From Lachnospiraceae bacterium (lineage in GTDB: Bacteria > Bacillota > Clostridia > Lachnospirales > Lachnospiraceae), in contig JAILRA010000073.1 in the NCBI GenBank assembly GCA_024698715.1, positions 1 through 41,199 of the forward strand: a DNA stretch of 41,199 nucleotides. The letters run 5' to 3'. The translations under genes were made by a program, and so were the position numbers. Positions 6,002-14,836 of this stretch are shown piece after piece; position 1 is the first letter of the stretch, and each line of letters starts with the position of its first letter. Below the pieces are notes generated by a model that was not told where the DNA came from, made no database searches, and saw nothing but the letters and a program-made list of their open reading frames with translations.

Positions 6002-8752
6002 TCAACCCAAAAGTTCTTTTAAAGTTTTCATGATTTCCGGAATATCGTAAGGTTTTGCCAGATGTCCGTTCATGCCGGCATCCAATGCAATCTGGCAATC
6101 CTCTTCAAAGGCATTTGCCGTAACGGCAACGATGGGAATACCGGCTTTTTCTTTATCTTCCAATGCACGAATTTGTTTGGTTGCTTCATAGCCGTCCATT
6201 TTGGGCATCTGAACATCCATAAGGATAATGTCGTAGTAACCGGCAGATGAAGATTTCATTTTTTCCACTGCCTCGGTACCGTCATTTACGATATCAACGG
6301 CAAGTCCGACATTCGTCAAAATATTTTCTGCGAGCATCTGGTTCAATTCGTTATCTTCTGCAAGCAAAACACGTTTTCCTGAGAAATCCGGTTTGGATTC
6401 AGGTTCGGGTGTTTCCTCTTTTTGCTTTTCAACAGAAGCCAGAAAAGGCTGAATCATAACATTTCTAAGCTCAGACATGAACAAAGGCTTTGAGCAGAAA
6501 GCAGTAACGCCGGCTTCTCTTGCCTCAGCTTCAATGTCGGACCAGTCATATGCGGTAAGAATTATAATCGGCGCACTGTCACCGATTACCTTGCGGATTC
6601 TTCTGACGGTTTCTATTCCGTTTAAATCCGGCATCTGCCAGTCGATAATATATACCCTGAATTCATCAGCATTATCCAGAGCATCTTTTGCACGTATCAC
6701 AGCCTCTTTTCCGTAGTTGGTCCAATCGGGACGCATTCCAATTTCACGTAACATGGAACAAACGGAAAGGCAGGTGTCGGTATCATCGTCTGCCACAAGT
6801 ACACGTACGCCTTTAAGCTCGGGAATTGGCTCAATTTTTGCGGATACTTTACTGATTTTGCACGGAAGTTCCACGATAAATTCGCTGCCTTTTCCTTCGG
6901 TGGAATGTACTGTGATTACACCACCCATCATGTCGACTATATTCTTCGCAATTGCCATGCCCAGACCTGTACCCTGAATACCGCTGACGGTACTTGTTTT
7001 TTTCGCGGGAGAAGGCTTCAAATATTGTCTTTTGGAATTCTTCGCTCATTCCGATTCCGTTATCTTTGATACAGAATTCAAAATTGGCAATGTTATCTGC
7101 AGGAGACGGTTTTTCGATAACACGAAAACTGATTGTTCCTCCGGCAGGAGTAAACTTAATGGCATTGGAAAGAATATTCAGCAATACCTGATTCAGGCGG
7201 AGTTTATCGGTAATGATATCCTCGTGTTTTACATCCTGGGTATCAATGAAAAGCTCTAACTGTTTTGAGGAAATATTTGACTGAATAATGGTTCTTAAAT
7301 CATGAATTACATCCGGCAGATGCACATCTGTTTCTTCAATTATAACTTTAACGCTTTCGATACGGCTCATATCCAATACATCATTTATAAGAGATAAAAG
7401 ATGCTGACTGGAAACGGAGATTTTGCCGAGATAATCCTGCACCTGTTCTTTATTGTCGATGTGTGAAGCAGCAAGCGCAGTAAAGCCTACAATGGCATTC
7501 ATCGGTGTACGAATGTCATGGGACATATTGTTTAAAAATGCGGTTTTTGCACGATTGGCATGTTCTGCAACAATAAGCGCATCGGACAATGCTTTCTGAC
7601 TTTCTGCGAGTTCATTGTTTTTTGCTTCAAGATTGATTCTGGCATTTTCCTTTTCTTCAACTTCTTTTTTCGTACGTCGTATGTCACGTATAAGCAGAAA
7701 TACGATTATTACGGCAATAATAAGAATGCCGGTTCCAACCAGTGCCATATGATCACGCAGTGCGTCTATAAAACTGTATGAATAAAGTCCGCCGGTATAT
7801 CGATATGAAATGCCTTGTGCGTAGTCATCGCCAAGAACATTGATTCCGCGGTTAAGGAGCTTTAGCAAGCCTTCGTTTCCGATTTCCACACCGAAGCATC
7901 TGGCATGAAGAGAATCATGATTGTCCATCCATTCCGTCTCGGCTTTTGAAAATGCTCTTGCGGTAACGCTGACGGAATAATATTTTGCTCTGAGTGAATT
8001 CAGGTAATTGGGTTCTTCGGCAGCGAGTAATGCCTGCGCGGAATTTAATTCCGACAAAAGATCCGTGCGATTTTTGCTTACGCATAAGTAATAATCAGAT
8101 GTACCGAAAACGGTCAATACTTCGGAATGTTCTCTTCCGTGAGCACCATCGCTTTCTGCTGCGAGAATATCCACTTCATGAGAATCAAATGCATCAAATA
8201 ACTGCGTGTAGTCTGAATAAGCAACGACATCAGCTTTCACACGATGATTGTCAAGATATTTGTTCAAAACATCAACCATAGCGCTGTCAAGAACGCCGAT
8301 TTTACAACCGTTCAAAGTTGCAGGGTCTGTTGTTATATTTGCGTTTTCATAAGACTTGACAAGGTAGTAGGATTCACTTCCCATTACAGCATCCGGTAGC
8401 CGATGACTTCGGCACGATCTTCTTTAAAAGCCAGACCTGCAAGCATGTCAATTTCTCCGTCGAGAAGCATTTGATAAAGGTCGCCAAACTCTCCGTAGAC
8501 ATATTCATATTCCCAGCCGGTGTATTCGGAAAGTTTACGATAGTATTCATAGGCATAGACGTTTTTAACCTCGCCTTCTTTTGCACCTTCCTGAAATACT
8601 TCGTTCTCGTAATAACCGACGCAGACTATTTCCGGTTCTTTATCAGCATGCGCAGTAAGGGGGAAACTGATAATCAGAAAAACAGCTGCAAAGATGAAGA
8701 GAATAATTCTCTGCAATGTCATCCTGTGATGTATGTTTTGATAAAATTTCAT
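6002..8752 (-). pseudogene. Hybrid sensor histidine kinase, broken by two frameshifts
   Basis: Three successive minus-strand frames together make one protein. They cover an N-terminal signal sequence (about residues 15-37), a periplasmic-binding (SBP_bac_3) sensor domain, a second truncated sensor segment and a membrane helix (LVGTGILIIAVIIVFLLI). HisKA follows, with phospho-His in NNMSHDIRTPMNAIVGF, then HATPase_c (NAIKFTPAGG, DNGIGMSEEF, GTGLGMAIAKN) and two receiver domains (VRVLVADDD...IIDWQMPDLNG and KRVLLAEDN...ILMDVQMPKMDG). The frame breaks near 8397, where restoring one C in CC would rejoin VIGY to PDAVMGSES. It breaks again near 7007, where an A7 run carries one A too many between FSREK and TSTVSG. 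Both are homopolymer indels, so real decay and sequencing error are both possible. Confidence 0.8.
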
Positions 8753-8805
8753 TTATTCTTTTCCTCTAATTTACATATACTTAACAAAAAAATTGTATCT
8801 CATAT

Positions 8806-8814
8806 ATTATAGCA
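8806..8814 (-). promoter_or_regulatory. Extended -10 promoter element for the histidine kinase
   Basis: On the minus strand TGCTATAAT (an extended -10) lies about 55 bases upstream of the kinase start. No good -35 is visible at 17 bases, which is acceptable for an extended -10 promoter. Confidence 0.45.
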
Positions 8815-8915
8815 TAAGGAAACGGGGATTATATGTCATTTTTACAGAATAATTATTTTTAGTATATATGGAATTAATTATAAATCAGGATAATCAAAAA
8901 ACTGTTCTATAGACA

Positions 8916-8944
8916 TTGACAAAATTGTTAGTTGGCGCTAACAT
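8916..8944 (+). promoter_or_regulatory. Methyltransferase 1 promoter with GTTAG-N6-CTAAC operator (8927-8942)
   Basis: TTGACA (8916-8921), 17 bases, TAACAT (8939-8944), with GTTAGTTGGCGCTAAC in the spacer. Architecture and offset match the TetR1 promoter at 3600. Confidence 0.75.
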
Positions 8945-8982
8945 TCATTAAACAAACAAACAAATTCATGAATGGGGAAAAT

Positions 8983-9588
8983 ATGACAAAGAAAATCTGG
9001 GATTTGTATGCACCGTTATATGAAAAGTTTATGCGTACAGACGAAAAAGTTTATAAGCTTATGTATAAGCGAATTCCGAAGGTTGTTAAAGAGAAAAAGG
9101 TTCTCGAGATAGCGACAGGTCCCGGACTTTTGGCAAAGCATATAGCTTCTTCTGCAAAAGAAGTGATTGCAACTGATTACTCGGAAGGGATGATTAAGGA
9201 AGCGAGAAAGGGAGTACATCCTGATAATCTGAAATTTGAAGTTGCCGATGCTACGAATCTTCCTTATGGAGATAATACTTTTGATGTCGTAATAATCGCC
9301 AATGCATTGCATGTTATGCCCAATCCTGATAAAGCTTTGGAAGAAATAGACAGAGTACTTAAGAAAAAAGGCATACTTATTGCACCTAATTTCATTCACA
9401 AAGGTTCCGGCTTAAAGAGTAAAATCTGGTCAACGATTCTTAAGATGTCAGGTATTAAATTTGAACATCAATGGACTAAAACAGAGTATGAGCGTTTCCT
9501 GTCATCGCATGGCTGGAGAGTAGTCAACAGTAAGGAAATGCCCTCGAGAATTACGATGCTTTATACAGAAAATGTAAGGAAGAAATAA
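8983..9588 (+). CDS. Class I SAM-dependent methyltransferase 1 (UbiE-like)
   Basis: The protein has 201 residues. ATG 8983 is chosen because GGGG (8973-8977) is the only RBS-like sequence and upstream in-frame starts run into the operator. Motifs are KVLEIATGPGLLAKH (motif I), IATDYSEGMIKEA (motif II with acidic Asp), VADATNLPYGDNTFDVV and EEIDRVLKKKGILIAPNF. These are typical of methyltransferase_11/UbiE-like enzymes acting on small molecules, but they do not name the substrate. It shares its operator type with TetR1, both ABC pairs and the methyltransferase at 14166, which suggests one physiological response. Confidence 0.8.
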   Translation: MTKKIWDLYAPLYEKFMRTDEKVYKLMYKRIPKVVKEKKVLEIATGPGLLAKHIASSAKEVIATDYSEGMIKEARKGVHPDNLKFEVADATNLPYGDNTFDVVIIANALHVMPNPDKALEEIDRVLKKKGILIAPNFIHKGSGLKSKIWSTILKMSGIKFEHQWTKTEYERFLSSHGWRVVNSKEMPSRITMLYTENVRKK

Positions 9589-9595
9589 TTTATTA

Positions 9596-9624
9596 TTGAC
9601 AAAGAAAACTAAAATAACTATAGT
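9596..9624 (+). promoter_or_regulatory. TetR2 promoter
   Basis: TTGACA (9596-9601), 17 bases, TATAGT (9619-9624). It reads into the inverted repeat at 9623-9663. Confidence 0.7.
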
Positions 9625-9663
9625 AATCTTTGATAGCGAACAATGATAACTATCAAGGATTAC
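9623..9663 (+). promoter_or_regulatory. 14-bp inverted repeat overlapping TetR2 -10 and start of transcript (probable operator)
   Basis: The arms GTAATCTTTGATAG (9623-9636) and CTATCAAGGATTAC (9650-9663) are complementary but for one position, around a 13-base centre. A T6 run follows, which imitates a terminator. The expected transcription start near 9631 would leave out half the left arm, so a DNA operator is the better reading. The left arm and centre contain AGCGAACAATG (9635-9645), also found at the TetR3 promoter. Confidence 0.55.
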
Positions 9664-9684
9664 TTTTTTATAAGGGTTATGAAT

Positions 9685-10302
9685 ATGCCGAGAGATAAGT
9701 CATTAAGCCACATCAGAGTGAATAAAGCGATTATGGAGGAGTTCCTTGAGAAAGGATATGAAGCTGCCTCCATCAGAAGCATCGGTGCAAGAGCCGGCAT
9801 GACATCTGCAGGTCTTTACAGACATTATGCCGATAAAGAGGCGATGTTTGACGGCATGGTTAAGCCTCTTGTAGATGAGATGAAAAGCTGGCTTAAGAAT
9901 CATACAAGTAAAAAATATGATATTGTTGATGGCAATCTTTCAGGTGAAGAACTCTTTGGAGAATCATTTGTAGATCTTATAAGAAATGTGATTTTACCCA
10001 GAAGGCAGGAGTTTATTCTTTTGATGACTTGTTCTGCCGGAACCAGGTATGAGAATTTTATACATGATTTAACTAACGAGAATCAAAAAGAATTTCTGGA
10101 TGCATTAAAATATCTTAAGAAAAAGGGATATCCTGTTAAAACCGTGTCAGAAGAAGAACTTCATTTTCTTTTATCGGCTTATTTAACAGCGTGCTTCGAA
10201 CCTATCATTCACGATTATAATGAAAAGCAGATAGATAAATATCTGAATCTGATGCAGGAATTCTTCATGCCGGGGTGGTTACGAATTATGGGTATTGAAT
10301 AA
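9685..10302 (+). CDS. TetR/AcrR family regulator 2
   Basis: The protein has 205 residues starting MPRDKSLSHIRVNKAIMEEF. ATG 9685 has AAGGG eight bases upstream, and its MPRDKS start is identical to that of TetR3 (23463); ATG 9679 is too close to the RBS. The HTH is YEAASIRSIGARAGMTSAGLYRHYADKEAMF. Several C-terminal blocks match TetR3, including S-x-GTRYENF-x-H and EELH/KELH, so the two are paralogues. It sits just upstream of an ABC half-transporter pair and is separated from it by a terminator, so it has its own transcript. It is a likely regulator of the adjacent transporter. Confidence 0.85.
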   Translation: MPRDKSLSHIRVNKAIMEEFLEKGYEAASIRSIGARAGMTSAGLYRHYADKEAMFDGMVKPLVDEMKSWLKNHTSKKYDIVDGNLSGEELFGESFVDLIRNVILPRRQEFILLMTCSAGTRYENFIHDLTNENQKEFLDALKYLKKKGYPVKTVSEEELHFLLSAYLTACFEPIIHDYNEKQIDKYLNLMQEFFMPGWLRIMGIE

Positions 10303-10304
10303 AC

Positions 10305-10326
10305 AGAGCCTACGGGCTCTTTTTTA
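10305..10326 (+). terminator. Terminator after TetR2
   Basis: AGAGCC, loop TACG, GGCTCT, then a T run. It is short but GC-paired, directly after the stop codon. Confidence 0.7.
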
Positions 10327-10333
10327 TTGCGTA

Positions 10334-10364
10334 AGTTATCGTTATCAAGTTAGCGATAACTAAC
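10334..10364 (+). promoter_or_regulatory. Operator cluster upstream of ABC pair 1 (GTTAG-N6-CTAAC at 10349-10364)
   Basis: GTTAGCGATAACTAAC (10349-10364) is the third copy of the shared site. It overlaps a second inverted repeat, AGTTATCG (10334-10341) with CGATAACT (10354-10361). The core promoter is weak (no TTGACA; TAACGA follows at the expected place). Two regulators may compete here. Confidence 0.6.
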
Positions 10365-10474
10365 GATTTTATATAAGTATTCTCAATAGAATTATTAGCG
10401 GAGGCGTATATGAAAACATAAATTTTTACTTAAAAGATTAATATTTTAAATGAGATATAAGGAGGAACAATAAG

Positions 10475-12238
10475 TTGGGAAAGACTCAAAAATATGATCA
10501 TATGAAATTGATCAGACAATATGCGGGAGGACATAAACATTTGATAACACTTGGCAGATTCTTAGCTGCCATAAGTGCAGTTATGACATTGATACCGTAT
10601 TATATGATGTGGAAGATTATAAGGGTAGCGGTTAACGGCGAGAACCTTGGTTCAATAACAATTTATGCTATTGTTGCAGTAGCGCTGATAGTAGGAGCAT
10701 TGCTTGTATATATCGCTGCGCTTCTTTGCACTCATATTTCTGCCTTCAGAGTACAGGCTAATATGAGAAGTTCTCTTATGAGAAGAATAATCACATTACC
10801 TCTAGGTGTATTTGATGAAGACGGTACAGGCAAGATAAGAAGAATTGTTAATGATTCCACTGCGGCAACTGAAACGTATATTGCACATACACTTGCGGAT
10901 AAGACGGTTGCTGCCGTTACACCTGTAGGTCTTCTTATATTGGTATTTGCTTTTAACTGGAAGATAGGACTTATCTGTATGATACCGGCTGTTATCGGAT
11001 TCTGCTGCATGATGTCAATGATGGGAAAAAATATGCAGCAGAAGATGAAAGAGTATCAGGATGCACTCGAAACAATGAGTTCGGAAGCTACAGAATATGT
11101 TAGAGGTGTTCCTGTTGTTAAGACATTCGGCCAGACGGTCCATTCATTTAAGAGATTCAAGGATTGTATTGACGGATTCGGCAAATGGACGACGGAATAT
11201 ACATTAATGCTTAGATTCCCCATGATGGGATTCATGACATGTATTAATGCAATCTTTGTATTTTTAGTAATTGCATCATATATCTTTACAAGAAACGGAG
11301 TTGATAATGCAACTATTCTTAACATAATGTATTACATCATTATTACACCGCTGGTAACAGTTGCATTAACTAAGATTGCATATTCAGGTGAAGCTGAGAT
11401 GAATCTTATTGATGCATTAAAGAGAGTAGATAAGATTATGGAGATAGATCCTCTCGGAGAAGGATATAGCAATGAGAGACCTGTTGATTTTGGTGTAGAA
11501 GTAAAAAATGTATCTTATCGCTATAAGGGTGCAACGAGAAATGCGCTTGATAATGTATCGCTTTCTATTAAGCAGGGTGAGCATGTTGCGTTTGTCGGAC
11601 CTTCAGGTTCCGGTAAGACTACAATGGCAGAACTATTAGTCAGATTCTTTGATGTTACAGAAGGTGAGATAAGCATCGGTGGTGTTAACGTAAAAGATAT
11701 GCCTTCATCATATCTTATGGAACAGGTTTCATTTGTATTCCAGGATAGCCGCCTTATAAAAAAATCAATACTTGAAAATGTTCGCATGAGTAAGCCTGAT
11801 GCAAGTGAAGATGAAGTAATAGAAGCACTTAAAAAGGCGCAGTGCATGGATATATTAGAAAAACTGCCCAATGGTATACATACAGTTATAGGTGAAAAGG
11901 GAACATACCTTTCAGGTGGCGAGCAGCAGAGAATAACTATCGCCAGAGCGGTATTAAAAGATGCACCAATCCTTATACTTGATGAAGCAACAGCCTTTGC
12001 TGATCCTGACAACGAGACTAAGGTTCAGGCTGCTTTTGATGAGATGTCCAAGGATAAGACGCTTATCATGATCGCTCACAGACTGTCAACTGTTATGAAT
12101 GCAGATAAGATATTTGTTATGGATGACGGTAAATGCATAGAAGCAGGTAAGCATGATGAACTTATGCAGTCAGGCGGATTATATAAGCGTATGTTTGATG
12201 AATATTCAAAATCAATTGAGTGGAAGGTAGGTGCATAA
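10475..12238 (+). CDS. ABC half-transporter 1A (fused membrane and ATPase domains)
   Basis: The protein has 587 residues from TTG 10475, preceded by GGAGG at 10461-10465; ATG 10502 is an alternative. About six membrane segments (residues 20-320) precede an ATPase with Walker A GPSGSGKTT (around 375), signature LSGGEQQR, Walker B LILDEATAFADPDNE and H-loop IAHRLSTV. The D-loop region ATAFADP instead of ATSALD is, from memory, common among IrtAB/YbtPQ-type siderophore importers that use an exporter-like fold. It forms a heterodimer candidate with the gene 1 base downstream. Import of a metallophore or heme is inferred from this motif, the adjacent Feo/SUF genes and the ECF relic beside the paralogous pair. 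Drug or lipid export remains possible. Confidence 0.8.
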   Translation: MGKTQKYDHMKLIRQYAGGHKHLITLGRFLAAISAVMTLIPYYMMWKIIRVAVNGENLGSITIYAIVAVALIVGALLVYIAALLCTHISAFRVQANMRSSLMRRIITLPLGVFDEDGTGKIRRIVNDSTAATETYIAHTLADKTVAAVTPVGLLILVFAFNWKIGLICMIPAVIGFCCMMSMMGKNMQQKMKEYQDALETMSSEATEYVRGVPVVKTFGQTVHSFKRFKDCIDGFGKWTTEYTLMLRFPMMGFMTCINAIFVFLVIASYIFTRNGVDNATILNIMYYIIITPLVTVALTKIAYSGEAEMNLIDALKRVDKIMEIDPLGEGYSNERPVDFGVEVKNVSYRYKGATRNALDNVSLSIKQGEHVAFVGPSGSGKTTMAELLVRFFDVTEGEISIGGVNVKDMPSSYLMEQVSFVFQDSRLIKKSILENVRMSKPDASEDEVIEALKKAQCMDILEKLPNGIHTVIGEKGTYLSGGEQQRITIARAVLKDAPILILDEATAFADPDNETKVQAAFDEMSKDKTLIMIAHRLSTVMNADKIFVMDDGKCIEAGKHDELMQSGGLYKRMFDEYSKSIEWKVGA

Positions 12239-12239
12239 G

Positions 12240-13973
12240 ATGATAGAAAAATTACAGCATAAATACGCACTTTCCAGACAGGGTGCGAAAGACATGATTA
12301 AGGCATGTGTCTGCGTTACATTAACGGATATGGTTTTGATGCTGCCTGCAGGTGTGCTTTACACATTAATTAAAGATTTGCTTAATAACAGCTTAACGAA
12401 GGAAAGAATTCCTTTTTATGTAATAGCTTCGGTAATCATAATACTTCTTATAGCTATTACAAATTTTATTCAATATAACGCAACATTTTTAACTACTTAT
12501 CGTGAAAGCGGTGTTAGAAGAACGGCAATTGCTGAGAAACTTAGAAAACTTCCTCTTTCGTATTTCGGAAAAAAGAATATTGCGGATCTTACAACAAATA
12601 TCATGGGCGATTGTGCAATGATTGAGACGGCATCAAGCCACTGGATTCCCGAACTTATCGGTGCAGTAATCTCGGTTGCGCTGGTTGGCATAAGCATGTT
12701 CATCTTCTTTGACTGGAGAATGGTACTTGCGGCTTTTTGGGTAATTCCTGTTGCTTTTATTATCGTTATTACGTGCTCGGGGGCAGAAAAAAGAGCAGTC
12801 AGAAAAAATCAGGCTATCAAGCTTGATATGTCTGACGGAATTCAGGAGTGTCTTGAATCAATCAGGGATTTGAGAGCCAACAATTCCGAAAACAGATATA
12901 TGGAAGAACTTGACGGCAAGATTAAGAAGGTTGAAAAGTTTGCGCTCTTTACTGAACTTAAGATGGCTGTATATGTAAACTCTGCAGCAATCGTACTTAA
13001 ACTTGGCATCGGTACAACTGCTATTATGGGCGGTATCTTATTTGCAAAAGGTGATATTGATATTTTAACATTCTTCATGTTCCTTATGATTGTATCAAGA
13101 TTATATGCTCCTATGGAGATATCTCTACAAAACTTTGCTGCTATCATTGCTACAGGTATTCAGTGTGAAAGACTTGATGAAGTTCTCTCACATGAGATTC
13201 AGACCGGATCAGATAAGTTAAAAGTTGACGGATATGATATTGTATTCGACCATGTAGGATTCAAATATTCAGATGATACAGATGTGCTTTCGGATGTAAG
13301 CTTTACGGCAAAGCAGGGCGAAGTTACAGCTCTCATCGGTCCTTCCGGCGGTGGCAAGACAACTATATCAAGACTTGCAGCGAGATTCTGGGATGTTAAC
13401 AGCGGTACTATTACACTAGGCGGACAGGATGTATCTGAGGTTGATCCTGAGACATTGCTTTCAAAGTACTCGATTGTTTTCCAGGATGTTACACTTTTTA
13501 ATAATTCCGTTATGGAGAATATTCGTATCGGAAAGAGTGGTGCGACCGATGAAGAAGTAATGGAGGCGGCAAGACTTGCCAACTGCGAAGAATTTGTCAA
13601 TCTGTTGCCTGACAAGTACAATACCAATATAGGTGAAAACGGAAGTGAATTATCCGGCGGTGAGAGACAGAGAATATCAATCGCGAGAGCTTTCCTTAAG
13701 GATGCACCTGTAATTCTTCTTGATGAAGCAACAGCATCTCTTGATGCAGAGAATGAAACTGCTATTCAGGAAGCGCTCTCAAGACTTATTAAGAATAAGA
13801 CAGTGCTTATCATCGCTCATCGTATGAGAACCATAGCAAATGCAGATAATATTGTTGTATTAAAGGATGGTGTTGTTGCGGAGCAGGGAAGTCCCGAATA
13901 CTTATCGGGATTCGACAGTATCTACTCGCGTATGACAAAACAGCAGTTGAAGTCACAGAACTGGAAAATGTGA
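12240..13973 (+). CDS. ABC half-transporter 1B (fused membrane and ATPase domains)
   Basis: The protein has 577 residues from ATG 12240, one base after the stop of 1A; GTG 12231 would overlap 1A and is less likely. Membrane segments occupy residues about 20-310. ATPase motifs are Walker A GPSGGGKTT (around 366), signature LSGGERQR, Walker B ILLDEATASLDAENE and IAHRMRTI. Its catalytic motifs are conventional, so the pair has one normal partner and one with an altered D-loop, as is frequent in heterodimeric ABC proteins. It is the partner of 1A and paralogous to the protein at 25925. Confidence 0.8.
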   Translation: MIEKLQHKYALSRQGAKDMIKACVCVTLTDMVLMLPAGVLYTLIKDLLNNSLTKERIPFYVIASVIIILLIAITNFIQYNATFLTTYRESGVRRTAIAEKLRKLPLSYFGKKNIADLTTNIMGDCAMIETASSHWIPELIGAVISVALVGISMFIFFDWRMVLAAFWVIPVAFIIVITCSGAEKRAVRKNQAIKLDMSDGIQECLESIRDLRANNSENRYMEELDGKIKKVEKFALFTELKMAVYVNSAAIVLKLGIGTTAIMGGILFAKGDIDILTFFMFLMIVSRLYAPMEISLQNFAAIIATGIQCERLDEVLSHEIQTGSDKLKVDGYDIVFDHVGFKYSDDTDVLSDVSFTAKQGEVTALIGPSGGGKTTISRLAARFWDVNSGTITLGGQDVSEVDPETLLSKYSIVFQDVTLFNNSVMENIRIGKSGATDEEVMEAARLANCEEFVNLLPDKYNTNIGENGSELSGGERQRISIARAFLKDAPVILLDEATASLDAENETAIQEALSRLIKNKTVLIIAHRMRTIANADNIVVLKDGVVAEQGSPEYLSGFDSIYSRMTKQQLKSQNWKM

Positions 13974-14026
13974 TAAAAAAATATAAAATAACTGTTGAAC
14001 TATCACAAATAGTGTGATATAAAATG

Positions 14027-14063
14027 AATTGGCGGTTAAGGCAGACTAACTTGACCGCCAATT
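14027..14063 (+). repeat. 14-bp inverted repeat between ABC pair 1 and methyltransferase 2
   Basis: AATTGGCGGTTAAG (14027-14040) pairs with CTTGACCGCCAATT (14050-14063), one position forming G-T, around a 9-base loop. No T run follows on the plus strand. The right arm contains TTGACC (14051-14056), a possible -35 for the next gene with TAGAGT 16 bases on. It may be a terminator of ABC pair 1, an operator, or both. Confidence 0.5.
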
Positions 14064-14076
14064 AAACGTTAATAGA

Positions 14077-14092
14077 GTTAGAGAACACTAAC
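14077..14092 (+). promoter_or_regulatory. GTTAG-N6-CTAAC operator upstream of methyltransferase 2
   Basis: GTTAGAGAACACTAAC, the fourth copy of the shared palindrome. It lies 73 bases upstream of ATG 14166 and close to weak promoter candidates (TTGACC 14051; TATAGA 14100). Confidence 0.6.
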
Positions 14093-14165
14093 TAAATGAT
14101 ATAGATTCTATATTTGTTGCAGGAATGAATTAATGGCTGTTTTTAACTGATTTGGAGGAAAAGAA

Positions 14166-14789
14166 ATGGGCTTGTATAAGAATTTTGTAAGCCAGACAAG
14201 AAAGCCGGAGGGCACGCTTGGAAAAATGATGGTAAACGGAATGAATGGAGGTCATGCAAAAATGGCAGACTGGGGAATATCCCATCTGGAAATCGTTAAC
14301 CCTTCTGAACTTCTGGAAATAGGATGCGGAGGCGGAAGAAACGCAGGAGAGCTTATGAAAAAATATCCGTCGGCGTATATGACTGCAGTGGATTATTCTG
14401 AAGTTTCCGTTGAAAAGGCAACATCTGTTAATCAGGCGGCGATTGATAACGGAAGATGCGAAATAAGACAAGCGGATGTTTCGTCTTTGGATCTGCCGGA
14501 TGAAAAGTACGATTTGGCAACAGCTTTTGAAACAATTTATTTTTGGCCGGGACTTGAAAAATGTTTTACGGAGGTCGCAAGAGTTCTCAAGAAGGGCGGC
14601 TCTTTTATGATTGTCAACGAATCAGATGGAACGGATGATGCCAGTCTGAAATTTGAGAAGATTATTGATGGCATGAAATGTTATACGATTGAGAATATCG
14701 AGTTTGCTCTTTATTCTTCAGGATTTTCAGATGTTAAATCTTTTCATCACGAATCAAAACCCTGGATTACCGTAATAGCAACCAAATAG
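14166..14789 (+). CDS. Class I SAM-dependent methyltransferase 2
   Basis: The protein has 207 residues with a strong RBS (GGAGG). Motifs are LLEIGCGGGRNAGELMKKY (motif I), MTAVDYSEVSVEKA, ADVSSLDLPDEKYDLATAFETIYFWP and VLKKGGSFMIVNESDG, a standard methyltransferase_11/25 profile for small-molecule substrates. Its N-terminus differs from methyltransferase 1, so the two are not close duplicates. It follows ABC pair 1 and has its own copy of the shared operator. A role in modifying the transported compound is possible but unproven. Confidence 0.8.
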   Translation: MGLYKNFVSQTRKPEGTLGKMMVNGMNGGHAKMADWGISHLEIVNPSELLEIGCGGGRNAGELMKKYPSAYMTAVDYSEVSVEKATSVNQAAIDNGRCEIRQADVSSLDLPDEKYDLATAFETIYFWPGLEKCFTEVARVLKKGGSFMIVNESDGTDDASLKFEKIIDGMKCYTIENIEFALYSSGFSDVKSFHHESKPWITVIATK

Positions 14790-14795
14790 AAGATA

Positions 14796-14816
14796 TTTAT
14801 AATTTCAAATTATAAA
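14796..14816 (+). promoter_or_regulatory. AT-rich perfect palindrome upstream of the iron-uptake operon
   Basis: TTTATAATTT-C-AAATTATAAA has two perfect 10-bp arms around a single C. It lies 20 bases before the first gene of the DUF3793-feoAB operon. Size and 1-base centre resemble Fur-family or DtxR-family operators. It lacks a T run, which argues against a terminator for methyltransferase 2. Confidence 0.45.
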
Positions 14817-14836
14817 AAGTTGAGACGGAGAGCCGA

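Noticed and set aside
6990-7020. Programmed ribosomal frameshift in the histidine kinase
   Set aside because: Joining the frames needs +1 at A7, which is not a standard -1 slippery site, and a second break exists near 8397; indels explain both better.
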